From an uncultured Rhodospirillales bacterium (lineage in GTDB: Bacteria; Pseudomonadota; Alphaproteobacteria; Rhodospirillales; 2-02-FULL-58-16): DNA of 11,482 nt. Numbering within the stretch: position 1 is the first letter of the stretch; each line of letters opens with the position of its first letter. The stretch lies in the NCBI GenBank assembly GCA_913053795.1, contig CAJXGZ010000043.1, forward strand, positions 1-11,482, written 5' to 3'. The notes below the pieces were generated by a model. The model was not told the origin of the DNA and did not search any database. It saw only the letters and a program-made list of their open reading frames with translations. Made by a program: the position numbers and the translations under genes. Positions 5,650 through 11,482 of this stretch are shown one piece after another.

Positions 5650-8079
5650 TTAAAAAAGCTTCAACAGCCGCTTGATGTAGTCCAGTTCTTCTTGGCCGCG
5701 GCGGCGTTGTCCGGCGCGGCGGCGCAGCTCCTCAAGGATTTTTCCGGCCTCCCTGACGTCCATGCGGGCGGGCAATTCAAGAGAGCCGCCGATGAAGCCA
5801 AACTGGCCGCCGGGCCACCGCCCGAAAGGATCGCGCCCACCCCCCTGTCCGCCCCTGAGCCCCATCATCATTTTTGCGCGCATTCCGCCTAAGCGCTTGG
5901 CCAACTGTTCTCCCATTTCCTTGGCGCCCTCGCGCAATTTCTCCAAAGCCCGCGACTGGGCCGCCAAGACCGCCCGGTCCAGCCCGGCCCCCAAGGCGTT
6001 CAGCGCCTCGCGCATATCCAGCTCGGCGGCGCCGAGAGAGCGGGGGATGCCGCCCATGAGTTCGCCGTAATCCTCCATCAGCTTATTGAGGTCCCGGCGC
6101 AATGCGTCCTGTTCAAGGCCGCCGCCGCCCATATCGGGTTTAAGGTATTTTTCAGCGCGGCGCCTTTTTTCCTGGTCCTTGCGCATTCGCTCGAACGTAT
6201 CGTCCACAATTTTTTGCTGGCGCTTGCCCAAGCGGCGCGCCTCATCCAGAAACCGGCGCGTCTCAGCCATTTCCTTGGAAAGGGCGCCGGATTGAAGGCC
6301 GGCCTGGATGTTGCCGAGAATCCGATCCAACTCCGACAGAACTCGCCTGGCGGCGTCCACATCGCCGGTTCTTAACAACTCGCGGGCCTGGCCGATCAGG
6401 CTTTGCAGTTCATCGCCTTCCACGAACGCCATGGCCGAGGATGACAGTTCCCCCATCATGTCCTGAGGCGCGTCCAGCTTTTCAAAATTCTCTCTCAACG
6501 CGCTCAGGTAAGCGCCCAGCGCCTGCTGCAACCGGTCCATCAGCGCCTCGATGTCCTTCTCTCCGGCGCCCGAGCGAAGCGCCTGCATGAGCCGTTCGCG
6601 CGCTTTCCGCAAATTATCCTCGGCGATGGACATGCCGCCGTCCTCAAGGCGCAACGCCGCGCCCCAAAGAATTTCCCGGACTGACTGGACGGCCTTGCCG
6701 CCGCGGTCATAGTCAAGACGCGCCAGCGCCACCATTAAGGCCAGATAAATCACGGTATCGTTGGAAAATCTCTCGGGATCGCGGGCGATCTCCTCCAAGT
6801 CCGCGGACGCCGCCTCGTAACCTTCCAGCGTCGTGTCAGACAGTTTCTTGCGCGCTTCGATAATGGCCCGGGCCACCGGATGATTGAAGACGCGTCCGGG
6901 CAAGACCAAATCCACGGCTTCGCTTTCCCCCGTTTGCCCGCGGGCGTCGGAGGCCTCAAGAGTGAGGGTGGCGGGCAGTCCGGCCCAGGCGTGAGCGGTG
7001 AGGTCCTTCAACACGCTTCCCTTAACCACGCCTTTATTCGTCCCGCTCAGGGGAAGCGGCAGGCGTATTTCGCTTTCCGCCCCCCCTTCCGTCCCCCCTT
7101 CCGTCCTGGGGCCACCGCCGGAAAGCCGGATGACGGCGGCCACTTCGGTGACGCCGTAGTCGTCCCCGGCCTCGTACGCCAAGCGCAGCAAACGTCCCTT
7201 GGGCGCCGCCGGATCATTGAGCAGCGCCACGCTGGGCAGCGCGTCGGGAATCACGCTGAGCGTCCAGGAAGCGATTTCCCCGCCACCGTATTCCACGGAA
7301 ATCCGATCCTCTTGATCAATGACGGCCTCGGCCTTGTAGGCGTTCCGCCCCATGGATTCGAAGCTTATCGTCTTTTCCTCCAGCTTGAGCCGGGGCGCCG
7401 CCATGGCCCCGCCGACCTGAACCCGCAAGGCGCCGCCCACCGGCGCTGCAACGGCTTGATCGTCTCCCTCTTTATTGGCGAGATAAATTCGCGGCCGCCC
7501 CGTATATTCAGGCGGCGTGATCCAGGCCTCCACGGCGGGCGGCTGAGCGGGGGGAAACAGGTTGGGGCTCAGCGCCCTCTTGAGACGATCCGGCGCCTCG
7601 CCGCCGGCCGCCGTCAGTCCAACCGCAAGGAACAGCACAACCGCCGCCCTCAAGCCGTAGGGATCATGTTTGGCGAGCCCGGGAGAAGGCGGGCGGACGC
7701 GCAAAGCGCGCGCCGCCCCGGCCATGCGTTCAAGATGGAGGCGCCACAAAACCCCGGACCCGGCGGCGAGATTGTCCTCAAGCGCGCGCAAAGGGCGGTG
7801 TTCGAGCCCATTGTCCTTCTCAAGGCGCCGCCGCGCCGCCGCGCCGTCAACCGGCTTCAACCCCTTAAAAGCGTGAAACAAGGCGCCCCCCGTCAAAACG
7901 GCGAAGATCAGGAGAACGAGGCCATGCAACCAGCCGGGAAACCGGGGAAGAACATCCAACAGGGAAACGGCGACAAACATCCCGGCGACGCAGGCGGCCG
8001 GCCACAAGCGCCGCCACAGGCGCTCCCAGAACACGGCGAGGGCGGCGGCGGCCAAAAGAAAGCGGCCGGGCCTTCTCAC
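5650..8079 (-). CDS. DUF4175 / TIGR02302 family large membrane protein
   Basis: The 809-residue protein has two membrane segments near the N-terminus (about 27-43 and 50-70), a third at about 143-158, then a large region without membrane segments. The region after TM3 starts with a beta-rich part (AWITPPEYTGRP at 185-196 is typical of the family). From about 400 on it is almost all helical and charged, probably coiled coil. A Gly-rich linker lies at about 737-763, and the end carries the conserved signature MDVREAGKILEELRRRAG and EELDYIKRLLKLF. Length is normal for this alphaproteobacterial family, whose function is unknown. It starts with GTG at 8079, whose GTGA overlaps the lysA stop by 4 bases; no other start fits as well. 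Being coupled to lysA and last in the argH operon, it may serve the envelope, but that is inference. Confidence 0.9.
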   Translation of the reverse strand: MRRPGRFLLAAAALAVFWERLWRRLWPAACVAGMFVAVSLLDVLPRFPGWLHGLVLLIFAVLTGGALFHAFKGLKPVDGAAARRRLEKDNGLEHRPLRALEDNLAAGSGVLWRLHLERMAGAARALRVRPPSPGLAKHDPYGLRAAVVLFLAVGLTAAGGEAPDRLKRALSPNLFPPAQPPAVEAWITPPEYTGRPRIYLANKEGDDQAVAAPVGGALRVQVGGAMAAPRLKLEEKTISFESMGRNAYKAEAVIDQEDRISVEYGGGEIASWTLSVIPDALPSVALLNDPAAPKGRLLRLAYEAGDDYGVTEVAAVIRLSGGGPRTEGGTEGGAESEIRLPLPLSGTNKGVVKGSVLKDLTAHAWAGLPATLTLEASDARGQTGESEAVDLVLPGRVFNHPVARAIIEARKKLSDTTLEGYEAASADLEEIARDPERFSNDTVIYLALMVALARLDYDRGGKAVQSVREILWGAALRLEDGGMSIAEDNLRKARERLMQALRSGAGEKDIEALMDRLQQALGAYLSALRENFEKLDAPQDMMGELSSSAMAFVEGDELQSLIGQARELLRTGDVDAARRVLSELDRILGNIQAGLQSGALSKEMAETRRFLDEARRLGKRQQKIVDDTFERMRKDQEKRRRAEKYLKPDMGGGGLEQDALRRDLNKLMEDYGELMGGIPRSLGAAELDMREALNALGAGLDRAVLAAQSRALEKLREGAKEMGEQLAKRLGGMRAKMMMGLRGGQGGGRDPFGRWPGGQFGFIGGSLELPARMDVREAGKILEELRRRAGQRRRGQEELDYIKRLLKLF
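7081..7104. repeat. Two tandem copies of a 12-bp unit inside the DUF4175 gene
   Basis: The plus strand reads ccccccttccgt twice in a row. On the coding strand each copy adds four residues (T-E-G-G), giving TEGGTEGG in a loop between beta segments. The runs of six C/G make it a likely site of slippage; a one-base change here would break the gene, which is intact in this sequence. Confidence 0.8.
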
Positions 8080-9353
8080 CCGCCCGATTCCAGCCAGGGA
8101 GGCATGGTTTCCCTGGCCATCAAATCGTCCACGGAAATCCGTTCTCGCACCACCTGGAAAGCGTCGCCCTTGACCAACGTTTCCGGCGCCAGGGGACGGG
8201 AATTGTAGAAAGACCCCATCACCGCCGCATAGGCCCCGGCGGTGCGGATAGCCAGAAGGTCGCCCGTCTTGACCTCAGGCAGCAGCATTTGCTTGGCGAA
8301 GACGTCGCCGGTCTCGCACACCGGCCCCACCACGTCCACCTCTCTCCAGTTGGCGCCGGACGAAGCCTCGCGGGCCGGAACGATGGCGTGGCGGGCTCCG
8401 TAAAGGGCGGGGCGCAACAAGTCGTTCATGGCGGCGTCAACGATCACAAAGGTGCGGCTGGCGCCCTCCTTGACGTAAATGACGCGCATAACCAGAACGC
8501 CCGCGTTGCCGGCGATGGCCCGGCCCGGCTCGATGATGAGCTTGCACCCCAAATCTCCCAGCGCCGATTTGACCGTTTTGGCGTAGTCGGCGGGCGACGG
8601 CGCGACATCGCCGCCGTCTTCATAAGAAACGCCAAGGCCGCCGCCCACGTCCAGGCTGTCGATGAGATGCCCGTCGGCGCGCAGGATGGCCGCAAGACCG
8701 CGCACCCTGACGAAGGCCTCCTCGAAGGGCTTAAGATCGGTAATCTGCGAGCCGATATGCACGGCGACGCCGGTGAGGGAGACGGCGTCCATGGCGCTGG
8801 CACGGATAAAGACCTCATGCGTCCTTGTCCACTCGATGCCGAACTTGTTCCCGCGCTTTCCAGTTGAGATTTTCTCATGGGTGTTGGCGTCCACGTCCGG
8901 GTTGACGCGAATGCCCGCGGACGCGGTGACGCCGAGGGAGGCGGCCACCCGGTTCAAACAATCCAGCTCAGGGTCGGATTCGATGTTGATGCGCGCGACG
9001 CCTGCCTTCAGGGCCGCCGCAATCTCGTCCTCGCTCTTGCCGACGCCGGAGAAGACGATTTTTTCAGGGGGAACCCCCGCCGCCAACGCCCGCTTGAGCT
9101 CGCCGCCGGAAACCACGTCGGCCCCGGCCCCCAGCCCCGCCAAGGCGCCGATAACGGCGATATTGGAATTGGCCTTCACGGCGTAGCAGATCATGGCGTC
9201 CATGCCGGCGAAGGCGTCGGCGAAGGCGCGGTAGTGCCGCTCCAGGGTCGCCGTCGAATAGCAGTAGAACGGCGTGCCCACTTCGCTGGCGATGTCCTCC
9301 AGCGGAACATCCTCGGCGCGGAGCCGCCCGCCGTGATACTGGAAGTGATCCAC
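8076..9353 (-). CDS. lysA: Diaminopimelate decarboxylase
   Basis: LysA is a PLP-dependent fold-III enzyme that removes CO2 from meso-diaminopimelate to give L-lysine, the last step of lysine synthesis in the cytoplasm. The 425-residue product has all key motifs: the PLP lysine in CYAVKAN (K60), HIGSQ (199-203), the phosphate-binding GGG (237-239), EPGRAI (275-280), the catalytic Cys of the partner subunit in CETGD (C346) and Tyr in GAYAAVMGSFYNSRP (Y375). The open frame extends to 9458, but that part overlaps lptM and looks unlike LysA. I chose GTG at 9353, which gives the normal N-terminus (DHFQYHGGRL) and lies 4 bases after the lptM stop. No clear ribosome binding site precedes it, so it probably depends on coupling. 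Its stop overlaps the DUF4175 start. Confidence 0.96.
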   Translation of the reverse strand: MDHFQYHGGRLRAEDVPLEDIASEVGTPFYCYSTATLERHYRAFADAFAGMDAMICYAVKANSNIAVIGALAGLGAGADVVSGGELKRALAAGVPPEKIVFSGVGKSEDEIAAALKAGVARINIESDPELDCLNRVAASLGVTASAGIRVNPDVDANTHEKISTGKRGNKFGIEWTRTHEVFIRASAMDAVSLTGVAVHIGSQITDLKPFEEAFVRVRGLAAILRADGHLIDSLDVGGGLGVSYEDGGDVAPSPADYAKTVKSALGDLGCKLIIEPGRAIAGNAGVLVMRVIYVKEGASRTFVIVDAAMNDLLRPALYGARHAIVPAREASSGANWREVDVVGPVCETGDVFAKQMLLPEVKTGDLLAIRTAGAYAAVMGSFYNSRPLAPETLVKGDAFQVVRERISVDDLMARETMPPWLESGG

Positions 9354-9357
9354 TGTA

Positions 9358-9495
9358 CTAGCGCGTGGGATAATTGCGGGGATACTTGGAGTCCGGCGGC
9401 GGAATATTGGATGTCTTGCGCCCGCAGCCCGCCAACGGCGTCGCCACGGCGGCCACAAGCAGGACCAAAAGAAGTTTTCGAATCATGGCGCTCAT
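9358..9495 (-). CDS. lptM: Small LptM-like (YifL) lipoprotein
   Basis: The 45-residue product begins MSAMIRKLLLVLLVAAVA, a short signal peptide, and has a lipobox LAGC with the lipidated Cys at residue 24. Cleavage leaves only 22 residues, CGRKTSNIPPPDSKYPRN plus a few more. This pattern, CG-(R/K)K followed by a Pro-rich stretch, fits LptM, which in E. coli binds the LptD/LptE translocon of lipopolysaccharide and helps LptD form its native disulfides. The ATG at 9495 is favoured over that at 9486 because AAGGAG lies 7 bases before it. It sits 20 bases after argH and 4 before lysA; an LptM-type lipoprotein next to lysA is also found in enterobacteria (yifL-dapF) and alphaproteobacteria. Too little sequence remains to prove function, but lipoprotein nature is clear. 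Confidence 0.9.
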   Translation of the reverse strand: MSAMIRKLLLVLLVAAVATPLAGCGRKTSNIPPPDSKYPRNYPTR

Positions 9496-9502
9496 AACAT
9501 CA

Positions 9503-9508
9503 CTCCTT
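9503..9508 (-). promoter_or_regulatory. Ribosome binding site of lptM
   Basis: The minus strand reads AAGGAG, 7 bases upstream of the ATG at 9495-9493. It is the strongest Shine-Dalgarno sequence in the argH operon and picks the upstream of two in-frame ATG codons. Confidence 0.75.
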
Positions 9509-9515
9509 AATTCAA

Positions 9516-10958
9516 TTAGCGCTTGCGCGCTGGGTCCAAAAAGCGCTTGCGCGCCTGGGCTGCCGCCTGGCGCACGTTTTCAGGGGCCGTTCCGCCGAAA
9601 CTGACGCGGCTGTTGACCGAGTTGTCCACGCCCAAGACGTTGAACACGTCCTTTGTGATGGCGGGCTCCGCCGTTTGCATGTCCTTCAGGGACAAATCCT
9701 CCAGGTCCACGTCCTTTTCCTCGGCCAGCTTGACGATGCGCCCGACGGCGTGGTGGGCTTGGCGAAACGGCATGGCGAGGGTTTTAACCAGCCAGTCGGC
9801 GAGATCGGTGGCGCAGGCGCGCCCCTTGGCCGCCGCCGCCCGCATGGGTCCGGGCGCGAATTCGGCGTCCCTCATCATGCCGGTCATGGCGGCGATGCTT
9901 AAGGCCAGGGTTTGGTTGGCGTCGAAAACCGGCTCCTTGTCTTCCTGCATGTCCTTGCCATAAGCCAGCGGCAACCCCTTGAGGGCGATGAGCAGGGCGT
10001 TGAGGCCGCCGATCACCCGTCCCGTCTTGGCGCGAATCAGTTCGGCGGCGTCGGGGTTGCGCTTCTGGGGCATGATCGAGCTGCCGGTGGAATAGGCGTC
10101 GGACAGGCGGATGAATCCGAACTGGTCTGAGCTCCACAGCACGATTTCCTCGGCCAGACGCGACAAATGCACGGCTAAAACCGCGCCTAAGGACAGGAAC
10201 TCCATGGCGAAGTCGCGGTCGGAAACGGCGTCCAGGGAATTGGCGCAAGGACGGTCAAAACCCAACGCGGCCGCCGTCATGTCCCGGTCGATGTCAAAAG
10301 AGGTTCCGGCCAGCGCCGCGGCGCCCAAGGGGCATTCGTTGAGGCGCCGCCCGCAATCGGCGGCCCGTCCGCGGTCGCGCCCGAACATCTCCACATAAGC
10401 CAGCAGGTGATGGCCCAGCGTCACCGGCTGGGCCGTCTGCAAATGGGTGAAGCCGGGCATGACGTCGCCGGCGTGGGCCTCGGCCTTTTCGATAAGGACC
10501 TCTTGCAGCCCTCTCAGCCCCTGGTCCAGGCCGTCGAGCGCCTGGCGCGTCCACATTTTCAGATCGGTGGCCACTTGATCGTTGCGCGAGCGCGCCGTAT
10601 GCAGGCGCGCGCCGGCCTCCCCCACCAGTTCGACAAGGCGCGACTCCACATTCATGTGGATGTCCTCCAGCTCTCTCTTGAACGCGAATTTGCCGCTTTC
10701 CATTTCCTTAAGGATCGTACCGAGTCCTTGCAGGATGGCCTCGGCGTCCTCTTTTGTTATGATGCCTTGCCTGGCCAGCATGGCGCAGTGCGCCTTGGAG
10801 CCGGCGATGTCTTGGGCGTAGAGTTCCTTGTCGAAGCCGATGGAGGCGTTGATTTCCTCCATGATTTCGGAAGGGCCGCCGCTGAACCGCCCGCCCCATA
10901 TGGCGCTGGAGCCCATGCCGCTGGAGCCGGGCCACTTTTTTGAGGACTCGTCGGTCAT
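9516..10958 (-). CDS. argH: Argininosuccinate lyase
   Basis: ArgH splits argininosuccinate into arginine and fumarate, the last step of arginine synthesis, as a cytoplasmic homotetramer of the fumarase/aspartase superfamily. The 480-residue product carries the three conserved regions: TARSRNDQVATD (121-132), the catalytic His in GFTHLQ (H172) and the superfamily signature GSSIMPQKRNPD (292-303) with the catalytic Ser. It is slightly long: a Ser/Gly-rich N-terminal stretch of about 18 residues precedes the conserved IWGGRF, so an internal ATG (codon 15) is a second possible start, though neither has a good ribosome binding site. The C-terminus holds a short duplication (ARKR twice). It is the first gene of the argH-lptM-lysA-DUF4175 operon and divergent from tlpA. 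Confidence 0.97.
   Translation of the reverse strand: MTDESSKKWPGSSGMGSSAIWGGRFSGGPSEIMEEINASIGFDKELYAQDIAGSKAHCAMLARQGIITKEDAEAILQGLGTILKEMESGKFAFKRELEDIHMNVESRLVELVGEAGARLHTARSRNDQVATDLKMWTRQALDGLDQGLRGLQEVLIEKAEAHAGDVMPGFTHLQTAQPVTLGHHLLAYVEMFGRDRGRAADCGRRLNECPLGAAALAGTSFDIDRDMTAAALGFDRPCANSLDAVSDRDFAMEFLSLGAVLAVHLSRLAEEIVLWSSDQFGFIRLSDAYSTGSSIMPQKRNPDAAELIRAKTGRVIGGLNALLIALKGLPLAYGKDMQEDKEPVFDANQTLALSIAAMTGMMRDAEFAPGPMRAAAAKGRACATDLADWLVKTLAMPFRQAHHAVGRIVKLAEEKDVDLEDLSLKDMQTAEPAITKDVFNVLGVDNSVNSRVSFGGTAPENVRQAAAQARKRFLDPARKR
9518..9554. repeat. 13-bp direct repeat at the 3' end of argH
   Basis: The 13 bases agcgcttgcgcgc occur at 9518-9530 and again at 9542-9554, a period of 24 bases. 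On the coding strand they encode ARKR twice, eight residues apart, in the last 12 residues of ArgH. It may be a small recent in-frame duplication that extended the C-terminus. Confidence 0.7.
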
Positions 10959-10967
10959 GACCCGGCC

Positions 10968-10974
10968 AAAGGAG
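10968..10974 (+). promoter_or_regulatory. Ribosome binding site of tlpA
   Basis: AAAGGAG ends 8 bases before the GTG at 10983 and about 20 bases before the next in-frame ATG (10995), so it supports the GTG start. The site lies within the 24-base gap between the argH and tlpA start codons. Confidence 0.7.
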
Positions 10975-10982
10975 ATGCTGAA

Positions 10983-11482
10983 GTGAACCCGAACATGTTT
11001 CGCGCTTTCCTATTGGGTGTGTTCGCCTCTGTAATTCTGGTCATATCCCCGCCGCATGCAAGCGCCGATGAAAAAAAATGCGCCAGCGACGATAAAATTT
11101 ATTGGACCTATTCGCCCGTCAACCCGCCAAAAGACGCGTCCCGCGCGCCTTTTGACGTGAGTGGGAAGAGCGAACGGACGCTGTCTGATTATCATGGCGC
11201 CGGCTTGGTGGTGAATTTCTGGGCCACTTGGTGCATTCCGTGCGTGCGCGAAATGCCGTCCTTGGACCGCCTCCAGGCCAAGGTCAAGGGCGACCTTATC
11301 CGGGTGCTGGCCATTTCCGAGGACCGTGGCGGGCCTCTGAAGGTCAAGAAGTTCTACGCCAAAGAAGACATCGGCAACCTTCCGGTTATACTGGACAAGC
11401 GCGGCAAGCTGATGCGTACATCCGGCGTTCTCGGTCTGCCGGCGACCTTGTTGATCAATCCAAAAGGCAAGGTGGTGGGGCG
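10983..11482 (+). CDS. tlpA: TlpA-like thiol:disulfide oxidoreductase (3' end outside window)
   Basis: 166 residues are visible. An N-terminal signal or anchor segment (FRAFLLGVFASVILVI, about 6-21) ends in a possible cleavage site HASA-DE (25-30). After a linker comes a thioredoxin-like fold: NFWATWCIPCVREMPSL with the redox pair C84/C87, and GLPATLLI with the cis-Pro at 153. TlpA-type proteins are reducing thioredoxins on the periplasmic side of the membrane that serve cytochrome c oxidase copper centres or cytochrome c maturation. An extra Cys at residue 33 lies just after the signal. The start is GTG at 10983, placed by a good ribosome binding site. In Bradyrhizobium and other Alphaproteobacteria tlpA is found beside argH and lysA, which supports the call over ResA or CcmG. 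Confidence 0.88.
   Translation, partial: MNPNMFRAFLLGVFASVILVISPPHASADEKKCASDDKIYWTYSPVNPPKDASRAPFDVSGKSERTLSDYHGAGLVVNFWATWCIPCVREMPSLDRLQAKVKGDLIRVLAISEDRGGPLKVKKFYAKEDIGNLPVILDKRGKLMRTSGVLGLPATLLINPKGKVVG

Noticed and set aside
5617..5670. Possible terminator between the convergent zinc-ribbon and DUF4175 genes
   Set aside because: GGCGG/CCGCC can form a 5-bp stem, but the T/A-run is in the loop rather than after it; another 4-bp stem before T6 in the DUF4175 3' end is too weak.
6880..8208. A 442-codon open frame on the plus strand opposite the DUF4175 and lysA genes
   Set aside because: It lies fully antisense to two well supported genes in GC-rich DNA, its composition (Arg, Gly, Pro, Gln rich) is typical of a shadow frame, and it has no recognisable domain.
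9354..9458. N-terminal extension of lysA to an upstream start at 9458
   Set aside because: The extra 35 residues are Arg/Trp/Pro rich and overlap lptM in another frame; LysA homology begins at the GTG at 9353.

Overview
The window looks like chromosomal housekeeping DNA from a GC-rich alphaproteobacterium, perhaps Rhodospirillales-like; genus cannot be told. The evidence is the argH-lptM-lysA-DUF4175 (TIGR02302) block divergent from tlpA, the block of an MJ0042 zinc-ribbon/DUF3426 gene divergent from ftsE-ftsX-YdcF-plsC, and a 41-residue cysteine-poor L36, all familiar alphaproteobacterial arrangements. No phage, transposon, CRISPR array or RNA gene was seen, and no stretch over 300 bases lacks a gene.

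Layout. (1) 1-1212: the C-terminal end of an unidentified plus-strand gene converges, with 3 bases between stops, on a minus-strand saccharopine dehydrogenase family gene broken by a one-base frameshift near 871-880. (2) 1383-1508: a short minus-strand rpmJ (ribosomal protein L36) with a near-consensus sigma-70-type promoter that sits inside a GC-rich inverted repeat. (3) 1625-4616: a tightly packed minus-strand envelope operon in the order ftsE, ftsX, YdcF-family gene, plsC. (4) 4762-5634: a divergent plus-strand membrane protein with an N-terminal zinc ribbon, a 16-fold Glu-Pro repeat encoded by a 24-bp tandem repeat, an acidic region, one membrane segment and a C-terminal DUF3426 domain. 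(5) 5650-10958: a minus-strand operon in the order argH, lptM, lysA, DUF4175 giant membrane protein, with gaps of 20 and 4 bases and then a 4-base overlap. (6) 10983-11482: the start of tlpA, divergent from argH with only 24 bases between start codons.

How the genes fit together. ArgH finishes arginine synthesis and LysA turns meso-diaminopimelate, a peptidoglycan precursor, into lysine. LptM and TlpA act on disulfide chemistry in the envelope, FtsEX drives septal peptidoglycan hydrolysis, PlsC makes phosphatidic acid, and YdcF-family proteins are linked to envelope carbon/lipid-carrier metabolism. The common thread is the cell envelope. The least understood members are the DUF4175 protein and the zinc-ribbon/DUF3426 protein. 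Nothing in the window is clear proof of an undescribed system; the best leads are these two conserved unknowns, the coding repeat, the rpmJ promoter palindrome and the frameshift.
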